Shown: one piece after another, positions 53,103 to 62,059 of the stretch
How positions within the stretch are numbered: position 1 is the stretch's first letter
How the letters are laid out: every line of letters begins with the position of its first letter
DNA from: Pirellulales bacterium
GTDB taxonomy: Bacteria; Planctomycetota; Planctomycetia; Pirellulales; JANQPP01
DNA length: 64,000 nucleotides
Assembly (NCBI GenBank): GCA_028289405.1
Contig: JANQPP010000211.1
Coordinates: 62,001-126,000 of the forward strand
Reading direction: 5' to 3'
Translations under genes and position numbers: made by a program
Notes under the pieces: generated by a model
Databases searched by the model: none
The model's input: the letters and a program-made list of their open reading frames with translations, nothing else
Told to the model about the DNA's origin: nothing

Positions 53103-54542
53103 ATGACCCGCAAGCAGCCCCAGTCCTGGCCTTCCGCGCTCGTGCGTCTGTCCCTCGTGGCCCTGGTCACGGTTCCGCTCGCCCAGCGGGCGGCGTCCGC
53201 CAAGGTCAAGCCGCACCAATTGTTCACTGACGGAGCGGTGGTCCAACAGGGCATGCCGCTGAAAGTCTGGGGCACGGCGGGCGACGGAGAAGAAATCACG
53301 GTCTCTTTCGCGGATCAAGAAGCGTCCACCACCGCCGAAGATGGCAAATGGCAAGTCGAACTCGCCCCGCTTTCTGCAGGCGGGCCATACCAGATGGTGA
53401 TCGAGGGGGAAGACCGGGTCGAAATCAACGACATCCACGTGGGCGAAGTCTGGATTTGCAGTGGACAATCGAACATGGTTTGGCCACTGACCCGCACGCA
53501 TGAAGCGGAAGCCGCCATCGCCGCCGCGAACCATCCGAAGATTCGCCTATTCACGGTGCCACGCCGCGCGACGGGCGACCCCCAAGACGACGTGGATACC
53601 CGTTGGCAGGTTTGCTCGCCGGAAACGGCTGCCAACTTTTCCGCCGTGGCTTACTACTTCGGTCGAGATCTACAGCAGGAATTAGACGTGGCCATTGGCC
53701 TGATCAGCACGAATTACGGCGGAACCCCCGCCGAGGCGTGGACCAGCCGCGAGAAGCTTGATTCCAAACCGGAGTTGCGGGGTCTGCTCAATAGCGACCG
53801 CCAGCCGACCAACTCCCACTATCCGGGCGGATTGTACAACGCTATGATCCATCCGCTGTTGGATTATCCGATACGCGGCGCCATCTGGTACCAAGGGGAA
53901 TCGAATGCGAGCCGAGCTTGGCAATACCGCACGCTCTTTCCCACCATGATCACCGACTGGCGGGAACGTTGGGGGCAGGGGGACTTTCCCTTTTTGCTCG
54001 TGCAACTTGCTCCCTTTCAGGACCGCACCGAGGTGAGCGATTGGGCCGAATTGCGTGAAGCGCAACTCTTGTCCACGCAAGTTCTCCGTAACGTCGCCAT
54101 GGCCGTGATCACGGACGTGGGCGAGAAAACGGACATCCATCCCCAAAAGAAGGAACCGGTCGGGCAGCGTTTGGCGCTGGCGGCTCGCGCGTTGGCGTAC
54201 GGGCAAGACATCGAATATTCCGGTCCGGTGCTGAGTGACTTCTCCGTGAAGGGGAACAAGGCGCTGCTAGTGTTTGACCACGCCGAAGAAGGTCTCGTGG
54301 CAAAAGACGGGGCCTTGCAAGGGTTCACGATCGCGGGCGCCGATCAGGAATTTCATCCGGCGGAGGCGAAAATCATCTCCGAGGATACGATCGAAGTGAC
54401 TTCCTCCGAAGTATCCGATCCCATCGCCGTGCGGTATGGCTGGGCCGATTTTCCCGTGGTGAACTTGTGGAACGGCGCCGGCTTGCCGGCGACCCCCTTC
54501 CGCACGGACGACTTTGCCGTTTCCACGATGGTAAATCAGTGA
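53103..54542 (+). CDS. Sialate O-acetylesterase-like SASA protein
   Basis: 479 residues from the ATG at 53103, which has GGAGGA upstream and opens a signal peptide (SALVRLSLVALVTVPLAQRAASA); the open frame extends much further upstream but those codons overlap the NUDIX gene's start and look non-coding. After a jelly-roll N-terminal segment comes the SASA esterase domain: CSGQSNM (catalytic Ser) and GAIWYQGESN, with later His near the end of the domain. It removes acetyl groups from sialic acids or other glycans outside the cytoplasm, in keeping with the sulfatases earlier in the window. Substrate not certain. Confidence 0.92.
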   Translation: MTRKQPQSWPSALVRLSLVALVTVPLAQRAASAKVKPHQLFTDGAVVQQGMPLKVWGTAGDGEEITVSFADQEASTTAEDGKWQVELAPLSAGGPYQMVIEGEDRVEINDIHVGEVWICSGQSNMVWPLTRTHEAEAAIAAANHPKIRLFTVPRRATGDPQDDVDTRWQVCSPETAANFSAVAYYFGRDLQQELDVAIGLISTNYGGTPAEAWTSREKLDSKPELRGLLNSDRQPTNSHYPGGLYNAMIHPLLDYPIRGAIWYQGESNASRAWQYRTLFPTMITDWRERWGQGDFPFLLVQLAPFQDRTEVSDWAELREAQLLSTQVLRNVAMAVITDVGEKTDIHPQKKEPVGQRLALAARALAYGQDIEYSGPVLSDFSVKGNKALLVFDHAEEGLVAKDGALQGFTIAGADQEFHPAEAKIISEDTIEVTSSEVSDPIAVRYGWADFPVVNLWNGAGLPATPFRTDDFAVSTMVNQ

Positions 54543-54870
54543 TTTCCGTGGAGGGCACAGCGACCACATGTGAATGAACGCCGTCGCCGTTCCGCCGAAA
54601 GTTAGCGGCGGTGTGCGCATCTTTCACGGAAGCGACACGTCTGCCACGGTTGCGGATGGCTAGACTCATCGCTGCGCTAACGCTGTTTTTCGTTCAACAC
54701 CACGCCAATTCCTCGCCCCCTTTTGGGGCGTAAATATCGGTTGTTCAGGCGCGAATGCCGACGCACGGCTGCCCTGATGCCGCCGTTGCCAGCCGCCCAT
54801 AAAAACCGTACGATGCGAGCACCCAGCGGCGGGTGGTGTGTCTTCGTTCCCTTCTTTCTGGCATCGCGGC
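54543..54870. other. Gene-free region before the DAC gene
   Basis: 328 bases. A small hairpin (CCGCCG 54592-54597 with CGGCGG 54606-54611) has no T-run and is not called a terminator. The 33 bases before 54871 are an in-frame extension of the next gene. No other feature seen. Confidence 0.5.
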
Positions 54871-55818
54871 ATGAAACCGCAAAGGCTTACCGAGCAATCC
54901 AAGACCATCTTTGAGCAGGCAGCGGACGTCGCCGCTTCACTCAAGGCTCAAGCCATTCTGGTGATCGTGGAAGCCCCGCTCGACTGGGAACAGCTCAAGC
55001 AAATCGTGGGGGATATTCAACTGGTTCTGGCCGCCGACCAAGTAGAATTCGTCGAAGGGGCCACCGACGCCCAGTTGCAATACGTGCTGCTCAACATGCA
55101 AGACAGCACGGTACAGGAGCATCTCACTCAGGCCATTCTGGAAAGCGTAGCGGACGATATCTTGGCTCCCCGTTCGCGGGTTGTCGCGGTCTATAGCGGC
55201 TTTGAAGCGGACACCTTGGACTCGATTAGCATTCTCCGCTTGGGGGACCATTTGGTCCGGCTGACCTCGCGGGACCTGCGGCAGCTCGAAACCAGCGTGC
55301 CGCTGGACACACTAAAGATCGTGGTGGATGTCGCGCTCGACCTGGGACGTGAAGGCCGGGAAGGAAAACCGATCGGCACGATGTTCGTCGTGGGAGACGC
55401 ACGCAATGTGCTTATCAACAGCCGGCCCACGGGCTTCGATCCGGTGCGCGGTTACAACCGCAAAGAACGAAACTTGAATGACCCTCGCGTCCGCGAAGGC
55501 ATCAAAGAGATCGCCCAGATCGATGGAGCTTTCGTGGTTTCCGCCGATGGCACCGTCGAGGCTGCCGCCCGCTATATCGACGCGCCCGCCAAGGATATTA
55601 CCCTGGCCAAGGGTTTGGGGACGCGCCATTGGGGCGCCGCCGCCATTAGCCGCGCTACCAAAGCGGTTGCCGTGACGGTGAGCGAATCCACGGGCACCGT
55701 GCGTTTGTTCCAAAAGGGAGAAGTCGTGCTGCGGATCGAGCCTTTCCGCCGCCCCATGAAGTGGAAGGAGTTCGAGTATGAACCTCCTGCCGCTCCCGAG
55801 GCCAAAAGCGCGGGCTAA
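54871..55818 (+). CDS. Diadenylate cyclase, DacZ-like
   Basis: 315 residues from the ATG at 54871; eleven further in-frame codons upstream are not supported. Residues ~10-165 form an alpha/beta domain (AQAILVIVEAPLDW, RSRVVAVYSGFE) unlike the DisA or CdaA N-termini but like the pyruvate-kinase-C-type domain of archaeal DacZ. The DAC domain follows: PIGTMFVVGDARNVL, DGA at 218-220 and GTRHWGAAAISRA with RHW at 252-254, then VSESTGTVRLF. The last motif is usually RH-R/K. The enzyme would make cyclic di-AMP from two ATP. No membrane segment, so cytoplasmic. The DacZ assignment is from memory of the domain layout and needs checking. Confidence 0.85.
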   Translation: MKPQRLTEQSKTIFEQAADVAASLKAQAILVIVEAPLDWEQLKQIVGDIQLVLAADQVEFVEGATDAQLQYVLLNMQDSTVQEHLTQAILESVADDILAPRSRVVAVYSGFEADTLDSISILRLGDHLVRLTSRDLRQLETSVPLDTLKIVVDVALDLGREGREGKPIGTMFVVGDARNVLINSRPTGFDPVRGYNRKERNLNDPRVREGIKEIAQIDGAFVVSADGTVEAAARYIDAPAKDITLAKGLGTRHWGAAAISRATKAVAVTVSESTGTVRLFQKGEVVLRIEPFRRPMKWKEFEYEPPAAPEAKSAG

Positions 55819-56218
55819 TCGCGGTGGAGGCCTAAAGCTGCCTCCACAGCCTCCCCTTCCGATCTTCCCTCCGATTCGCAAAAAGCTGGGAATTTTCTCC
55901 CACTTTACCCAGGCCGAATCACATCTCTAGGTGAATTGCTCCACAACATCTTCCCGGCTCAGGTTTTCGAACCTGACCATCCCTGAGATCACATGAAGTT
56001 CACAACTGTTTAATTGAAAACAGCTTACGGATGTTCTCCACTGACAGATTCACAAAGTGAGCTAACCCTATCGGCTTTTTTTGTTGCACGGACAGTTTGT
56101 CTGGAGGGCTTGCGGCAAAAATGGCGACAATACCTGTAATGACTATCGCGATGATTTTGCCGATAAGAATGCGTGGATAGCTATTGGCCCGGGAAACGAA
56201 TCGGAACGGGATGGATTC
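55819..56218. other. Gene-free region before the secretin gene
   Basis: 400 bases with an AT-rich section at 55995-56110. The secretin frame is open from 56081, but the codons before the ATG at 56219 show no family resemblance. I see no clear promoter pair. Confidence 0.5.
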
Positions 56219-59200
56219 ATGAACAAAGATTGTCCGGTACAGCGGAATCACGATTCCAAGAGATCTTTGAAAAGCTGGATCGTGGCGTGGGCGGTGTTGC
56301 TGATTTCGGCCCAAATCGGTGTCAAGGCTGTCGCGCAACAGGGCTCGAACCAGCCCTACCAGGTGCATGCGATACGTTTCGCTTCGCCTGATAGTGTGGC
56401 CGAAGTGCTGGGCCGCATGCTGGCCGATTATCGGCCTCAAGTAAACATCCGCGCGGATGTGCCGGGGCAGCGAATTTTGATTGCGGGCCCCACTCCGGCA
56501 CAAGAGTTGGCCGCGCGGATCGTGGCCTCCCTCGATCAGCCAGGGCCCGCCAATTCGAATCGCCCCGAACTCCGGACCTACACGGCGCGGGTCAACAACT
56601 TGGACGAACTGGCCTCTCAATTGCAATCACGGTTTCCAGAGAATGGCGGCGTGCGAGTCACCATGGACCGTCGTTTAGGGCAAATTCTCGTCCTTGCTCC
56701 GCCCACGATTCACGACGAATTAGTCCGCCAGTGGCGGCTCGAACCGGTCGGCAATTGGGCCAATAGGGAAACCGCCAGGAATGCGGAAACAACGGATTCC
56801 GGCCCACGTGTTCGAAAGTCGCTCCGGTTACAGCATCGGCGTTTTCAAGAATTGGAGCCACGTTTGGTGCAACTGTGGGGACGTCCCCGTAATGTTAAAA
56901 AATTTCAAGGCGGCCAGATCCTGCAAATGCAATTTCGTCCCGCTGATGCCACGCCGATTTGGGTCCAAGTCGATCTGGCCCAAGATAGCTGGGTTTTGGA
57001 GGGTGAGCAGGCCCAAGTCGAAGGATGGATGCGCGTCCTGGAGCGGATGGACCGGCCAGCTTCGGCACCGGGACAAATGCGGGTCGTTTCTCTGGGTAAG
57101 GCCGACCGGCTGAGCGTGCGCCAAGCGCTCGATACTTTCGTGCGGGGGCAGGGTCCTGCAGAGCCGATCTCGGGCCAAGCGGTCAAGCCAGGCACGATTT
57201 CGCCGCTGATGGCGAAGATCTTTGGAGGGAAATCCAGTTCTCCTCCTGCTAGAAACCTTTCAGGTGTACGTCTCGCCCAACGGGATCCCCAGGAGGAAAC
57301 CTTGGAGGATGGCACGGAGCAACCTCCATTGGAAGAGGAGCCGGTACTTCCCGCCGGCTTGGTGGGAGACGTGCGGATTGAATTCCTGGAGGGGCTGGAC
57401 GTCATCTTGATCGAGGGACGTGAAGCAGACGTGGCTCGCGTGCAGCAAATCATCGATGATATCGAACGCCTCAGTGCCGAAACGGCGCCCGTGGTGGAGG
57501 TGGTCTATCTCAAACACGTGGATAGCACCGCCCTGGCCACGCTGGTTCGCGAAGTTTACACCGAAGTTTTCGAGCCACGCTTGGGAGCGGTGAGCATCAC
57601 GGAGCTGGTCAATCCCAACGCGTTGTTGCTCATTGGCCGCAGTGAAAACCTGGAAGGCGTCAAGGATTTGGTGAACCGTCTCGACCAGCCGGTTTCCCGC
57701 GACGACCAGTTTCGAATCTTCCGTCTCAAGAACAACGCGGCGGCTGACGTGCAGACGATGGTGGAAGACTTCTTCGCCGATCCACAAGCGCTCGGGCCAA
57801 AGGTCTTGGTGGCGAGTGATTTCCGCACCAATTCGCTCATCGTACGGGCTAGCCCCCGTGATATGCTCGAAGTCCAAATGCTGATCGAGCAGATTGACAG
57901 CGAATCGAGCGGGGCGGTCCACCAATTCCGGATTTTCCAACTCCAGAACTCGCGCGTGGAAGAACTGGCTCCCATCCTTCAGGATGCGATCGTGGGAGAA
58001 GCGGCCGCCAGTTCCGGAAACCGAACGACTACCAACCAATTTTTTCCAGGCCAGCCACAGGGACAGCAGCCACAGCGGCCCGCGTCGGCGGGTGGGGCTC
58101 AGACGAAATCGACTTCGGTGGAACTGACCGTGATTGACCGGGAGGGCCAGCGCGTGCTGCGCTCGGGAATTCTCAGCGATGTCCGCATATCCGCGGATCC
58201 CCGCTCGAACTCCCTGCTGGTCAACGCTCCCGCGCGGAGCATGGAATTGATCGAAGCCTTGGTCAAGCAGCTCGACCAGCCGCCGATGGCGCAGATGCAG
58301 ATCAAGGTTTACGAGGTGATCGAAGGCGACGCCGTAGCGATTTCCGCGATGCTGCAAGAACTGTTTGGCGTGCAGGCCGGACAAACACAGAACCAAGGTA
58401 TCTTCACGACAATCGGCGGTGACGCCGAAGGGGCCGTGATTCCGATGAGGTTCACGGTGGATGAACGGACCAATAGCATCATCGTGGCGGGCTCCTCGAA
58501 TGACCTGCTCGTGGTGGAGTCGATTCTCCTGAATTTGGATAGCAACAACGTCCGCGAGCGGAAGAACGAAGTTTTCCGGCTGATGAACGCGCCCGCTGAT
58601 CTCGTCGCGGAGTCGATCACGCTCTGGCTCCAGAGTGAACGCGAAATTCGGTTATCCGCGACGGATACCGCCACCAGCGCTTTTCAGCAGATGGAACAGG
58701 AAGTCGTCGTGGTGCCGGAGATCGTTAGCAATTCGCTGATCATCAGCGCGACACCGCGCTACTTCGACGACATCGTGCGGATCATCAAAGACCTGGATGA
58801 GCGGCCGCCGCTCGTGGCGATTCAGGTCCTCATCGCGGAAGTGGAATTGAGCAACGTGGATGAATTCGGGGCCGAGTTTGGCATCCAGGATTCGGTGCTC
58901 TTCGACCGCAGCCTGATCGGTGTTCCTGAATTCATCACCGTGCTCGACACGCTAACCGTCAATCAAACGCAGACCACTAATGAGCGGATTGTCTCCGCTA
59001 GCAACATCCCTGGATACAATTTCAACAACCAGCCTCTGGGCAATAGCGCGTCGGACGTCGCCTTGGCCCGTTCCAATGTGGTCGGCACCCAGGGGCTCAC
59101 CAATTTCTCCGTGGGCCGCACCAACAACGACCTCGGCTACGGTGGTTTCGTGTTTTCGGCGGGGAGCGAGAGCGTCAATATTCTGCTCCGCGCGCTGCAG

Positions 59201-60184
59201 CAATGCCGCAAGCTGGAAATCCTGGCCCGGCCGCAGGTCACCACGCTCAATAACATTGAAGCCTTCGTGCAAGTCGGCGAACGCATCCCACGCGTCACGG
59301 GCACGACCACGACTACCGCCGGTCAAGTCGTCGCGACTGTGGATTCGGAACTGGAAAATGTGGGCGTCATCATGTTGGTCACTCCCCGCGTCTCGCGCGA
59401 CGGCATGGTGGTGCTGGAACTCGAAGCCGAACGTTCCAACCGCTCGCCGGAGGGAGTCCCCATTGCCACGGGGATAGATGGCATTCCGGTCGAGTCGCCG
59501 ATCATTGACGTCAGCCGCATTTCGACGACCGTGAGCGCTCTTAGCGGCCAGACCATTGTCGTGGGGGGGCTGATCAACAAGGATAGGATCGATGAATCGC
59601 GCCGCGTGCCTTATCTCTCGGACATTCCGCTCTTGGGAAATCTGTTCCGGTTCGATGCCAGCGAAGTCCGCCGCACGGAACTGCTGATCATCATGACCCC
59701 GCACGTAATCAAGGGCGTGGAAGACATGGAGATTCTAAAGCAGATCGAATCTTCCCGCATGAGCTGGTGCATGTCGGATGTGATCGACATCCATGGTGAC
59801 GGCAGCCTGCGGACGCGCATGGACGAATGGGACGATTCCGAAACCGAGGTCATTTACCCGGCGGAGATCGAGGGCTACTCGGAAACGCCGAATGCCGCAG
59901 AAACCGCGCCCAACATGATGGTTCCGGGAGAAGTCGTGCCGCAAGGCTTTTGGCGGGGACCACAAGGCCCCGTGCCAGCGGGCCAGCCGGTCGTGACGCC
60001 CAACAACTTGCCGCCGGCGGCTCAGGCGGGAGTCCAGCCGGTTCAATGGCAAGCGAATCCGGCTCGCCACGCCGTTCCGCCTCGTGCCGCTGCCCCGCGG
60101 GTTTCACCCCCCAGCGCGGGCAGAGCACCCGCGCCAGGGCGGGCACCTGTCGGGCCTCCGCTTCCCGCTCGGACACCGGGTTGA
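56219..60184 (+). CDS. Very large secretin-family outer-membrane protein
   Basis: 1321 residues, about twice a normal GspD. Signal peptide around residues 16-40 (WIVAWAVLLISAQIGVKAVAQ). Then come about nine N1/NolW-type ring-building repeats of ~60-100 residues, starting near 46, 118, 201, 287, 427, 498, 570, 695 and 783. Most show a strand such as FRIFRLKNN, a later SNSLIVxA strand and end in a QLD-type helix. The secretin channel domain covers about 867-1165 (VAIQVLIAEVEL to RRTELLIIMTPHVI). A ~150-residue Pro/Ala/Gln-rich tail follows. GGGATGG precedes the ATG. It should form a long periplasmic tunnel and pore for type II secretion or pilus assembly. No ATPase, pseudopilin or inner-membrane partner lies in the window. 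Some of the repeats are more divergent and my counts are by eye. Confidence 0.9.
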   Translation: MNKDCPVQRNHDSKRSLKSWIVAWAVLLISAQIGVKAVAQQGSNQPYQVHAIRFASPDSVAEVLGRMLADYRPQVNIRADVPGQRILIAGPTPAQELAARIVASLDQPGPANSNRPELRTYTARVNNLDELASQLQSRFPENGGVRVTMDRRLGQILVLAPPTIHDELVRQWRLEPVGNWANRETARNAETTDSGPRVRKSLRLQHRRFQELEPRLVQLWGRPRNVKKFQGGQILQMQFRPADATPIWVQVDLAQDSWVLEGEQAQVEGWMRVLERMDRPASAPGQMRVVSLGKADRLSVRQALDTFVRGQGPAEPISGQAVKPGTISPLMAKIFGGKSSSPPARNLSGVRLAQRDPQEETLEDGTEQPPLEEEPVLPAGLVGDVRIEFLEGLDVILIEGREADVARVQQIIDDIERLSAETAPVVEVVYLKHVDSTALATLVREVYTEVFEPRLGAVSITELVNPNALLLIGRSENLEGVKDLVNRLDQPVSRDDQFRIFRLKNNAAADVQTMVEDFFADPQALGPKVLVASDFRTNSLIVRASPRDMLEVQMLIEQIDSESSGAVHQFRIFQLQNSRVEELAPILQDAIVGEAAASSGNRTTTNQFFPGQPQGQQPQRPASAGGAQTKSTSVELTVIDREGQRVLRSGILSDVRISADPRSNSLLVNAPARSMELIEALVKQLDQPPMAQMQIKVYEVIEGDAVAISAMLQELFGVQAGQTQNQGIFTTIGGDAEGAVIPMRFTVDERTNSIIVAGSSNDLLVVESILLNLDSNNVRERKNEVFRLMNAPADLVAESITLWLQSEREIRLSATDTATSAFQQMEQEVVVVPEIVSNSLIISATPRYFDDIVRIIKDLDERPPLVAIQVLIAEVELSNVDEFGAEFGIQDSVLFDRSLIGVPEFITVLDTLTVNQTQTTNERIVSASNIPGYNFNNQPLGNSASDVALARSNVVGTQGLTNFSVGRTNNDLGYGGFVFSAGSESVNILLRALQQCRKLEILARPQVTTLNNIEAFVQVGERIPRVTGTTTTTAGQVVATVDSELENVGVIMLVTPRVSRDGMVVLELEAERSNRSPEGVPIATGIDGIPVESPIIDVSRISTTVSALSGQTIVVGGLINKDRIDESRRVPYLSDIPLLGNLFRFDASEVRRTELLIIMTPHVIKGVEDMEILKQIESSRMSWCMSDVIDIHGDGSLRTRMDEWDDSETEVIYPAEIEGYSETPNAAETAPNMMVPGEVVPQGFWRGPQGPVPAGQPVVTPNNLPPAAQAGVQPVQWQANPARHAVPPRAAAPRVSPPSAGRAPAPGRAPVGPPLPARTPG

Positions 60185-60285
60185 GGCATCGAGGAATTCA
60201 TCAGGCCTAAATGAAGGGCGTGGAAAGTCGGATCTTACAACAGGAACGGGAACCTCACAGTGAGGGATGCCAGGGGGTAAGCGAC

Positions 60286-61197
60286 ATGCAAGGCAAATTC
60301 ACGATATCTGTTCTTGGCCTGGTAATCGGCTGCTGCGTGGCCAGCGGGTGCGCTCAATTCGACCTCAAGGAGCGGATCCCGTGGGTGCCGGGCAAGGATG
60401 GAAAGATTGGCCAGCCGGCGCGGATGGCCGTGGTGTGGACCGATGCCATCAAACATCAAGCGGGAATGCCGTCGCAGCGCGGATTCGGCGGGAAGATCAT
60501 ATTCTATCCACCTCGTAAAGATGAGCCGATCCAGGTCGAAGGCCGGCTGGAAGTGTATGCATTTAATGAAGCTGGACGAGACCCGGGGAACGCCCGCCCG
60601 GACCGCAAATATGTCTTCACGAAAGACCAGTTCACCGAGCTGCTCAATGAATCGGAGGAGGGAGATTCCTACAGCGTGTGGATTCCCTGGGATGTTGTGG
60701 GCGGAGAACAGACGAAGATCAGTTTGATTACCCGCTTCATCCCCACCGAGGGAGCGCTCGTGATGAGTGAACAGATTTCACACATGTTGCCGGGAAGGAT
60801 TCCGCAGGCAGAGTTGCAAAAGATGCGGCAGCAGGTTTCCGCTCACGAGCATGTCCAGCCCGTTGCCTTCGAGCAAGACGTGCCAGCGCAACAGGCCGCG
60901 GCGCCGAATCCATCGGCTGCCTTGGAACAAGCGAGATCCAAGACCTCGAGCTTGCGTACCACGACGATCCCACTGCGGAGCAACACCCTGCCGCAAGCAG
61001 TGGCGCGTAACAGAATGAGGGTTTCACTCCCGGGTTATGGACGGAGCCCTAGTGTGGCGCGCACGCTCATGGAGCAGAGGACACTTCCGGAGCAAGCTCC
61101 AGCGCCGTCTGCAACGTCAGTTCGTCGCGAACCGATGAAATTCCGGGCTGCAGGAGCACCAATCTCCGTGCCAAATCGCGGTCGTGTTGGGTACTGA
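60286..61197 (+). CDS. Lipoprotein of unknown function
   Basis: 303 residues from the ATG at 60286, preceded by AGGGGG; the open frame starts 75 bases earlier without support. Lipobox VASGC with cysteine 22 follows a hydrophobic segment (FTISVLGLVIGCCVASGC), so the mature protein is a lipid-anchored protein. The body has a conserved-looking region (ARMAVVWTDAIKHQ, KIIFYPPRKDEPIQVEGRLEVYAFNEAG, SVWIPWDVVGGEQTKISLI), and a low-complexity C-terminal third with Gln/Ala/Pro. I recognise no named family. It lies 101 bases after the secretin gene on the same strand, so a role beside it is possible. Its last 131 bases overlap the convergent BON gene. Confidence 0.8.
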   Translation: MQGKFTISVLGLVIGCCVASGCAQFDLKERIPWVPGKDGKIGQPARMAVVWTDAIKHQAGMPSQRGFGGKIIFYPPRKDEPIQVEGRLEVYAFNEAGRDPGNARPDRKYVFTKDQFTELLNESEEGDSYSVWIPWDVVGGEQTKISLITRFIPTEGALVMSEQISHMLPGRIPQAELQKMRQQVSAHEHVQPVAFEQDVPAQQAAAPNPSAALEQARSKTSSLRTTTIPLRSNTLPQAVARNRMRVSLPGYGRSPSVARTLMEQRTLPEQAPAPSATSVRREPMKFRAAGAPISVPNRGRVGY

Positions 61198-61792
61198 CCG
61201 TGCCTTGCAAAGTGGCCGTGCGGTTGTCGTCCACGGAAATGGAAATACCGTCGGCCAGGCCACGAATGGTGACACCGCGCTCACGATTCACCGCCAGATT
61301 TATCCGCTGCTGAACTTGCTGTTGGCGGACGTTAGGGGAAATGGTGGGAGCAATGAAACCCACGACAAGGCGGGGACGGAAAGACATGGAAGGCGTATCA
61401 TTCGCTCCTTGATTGGATCTTCCATTATTGCCGCGCCGTCCGGTGTTTCCGCGCCGGCCACTATTGAATTGGGAAGTGAGCGAACGCATTCCGTTCAAAA
61501 GATCTCCGTACATTTCGGCCATGCCGCTAATGTTGGCTCCCACGAAGCCGCCGTTCTCGTTTCGGCGGCTGCCGATTTCGTTGAGGCTCATTTGATCCAT
61601 CAAGCTGTTTTCGAATCCTGGCTCGGATTCCTGCCGGCCCCCACTGGACCGGGAGAGGGTGCCCGTATTCGTCGATCCGCCACTAAAGAGGCTCGATCCT
61701 CCCGAGTTCCGAATCTGGCCGGGCAAGGGCCTGGAAACGACGCAGCTCAAAACCAGCACCGCGCATAGACTGGCTCGTGGGAAAACGGACAT
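61067..61792 (-). CDS. Exported BON-domain protein
   Basis: 241 residues from the ATG at 61792, with AGGAG upstream; the open frame extends to 61912. Signal peptide 1-25 (SLCAVLVLSCVVSRPLPGQ), then a Ser/Gly/Asn/Arg-rich disordered region to about 150, and a BON domain from ~160 to 225 (RGLADGISISVDDNRTATLQGTV in part, QHDRDLARRLVLLQPGISSVRDELTL in part). BON domains bind phospholipids or act in envelope stabilisation. The 3' end lies inside the 3' end of the lipoprotein gene on the other strand, an overlap of 131 bases that covers part of the BON domain. Family call is firm; role is by analogy. Confidence 0.85.
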   Translation of the reverse strand: MSVFPRASLCAVLVLSCVVSRPLPGQIRNSGGSSLFSGGSTNTGTLSRSSGGRQESEPGFENSLMDQMSLNEIGSRRNENGGFVGANISGMAEMYGDLLNGMRSLTSQFNSGRRGNTGRRGNNGRSNQGANDTPSMSFRPRLVVGFIAPTISPNVRQQQVQQRINLAVNRERGVTIRGLADGISISVDDNRTATLQGTVSTQHDRDLARRLVLLQPGISSVRDELTLQTALELAPEVSSAP

Positions 61793-62059
61793 GGGTCTCT
61801 CCTGTTCGTAATTGCCTGCGTGGCCAATCTCCTCTGATTCATCATATCGAAACTTTTGCCGGCACGCATCGAGCGTGATGTGCTTCCGAGGCAGCTCTGG
61901 GCCAGACGGCAATTCATGAAACCGCTAGGACCACTACGACCCGACGCACGCAATCCGAAAATCTTCTCCGATCGGTTGTGCCACGCGCCAGCAGAAAATT
62001 ATCGGTCTTTCGCCCGTGAATTGCAAGCTGATTTGTCGTGTTCAGCCGCGACACGCTGC

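Noticed and set aside
57260..58396. 378-codon open frame on the minus strand
   Set aside because: Antisense of the secretin repeats.
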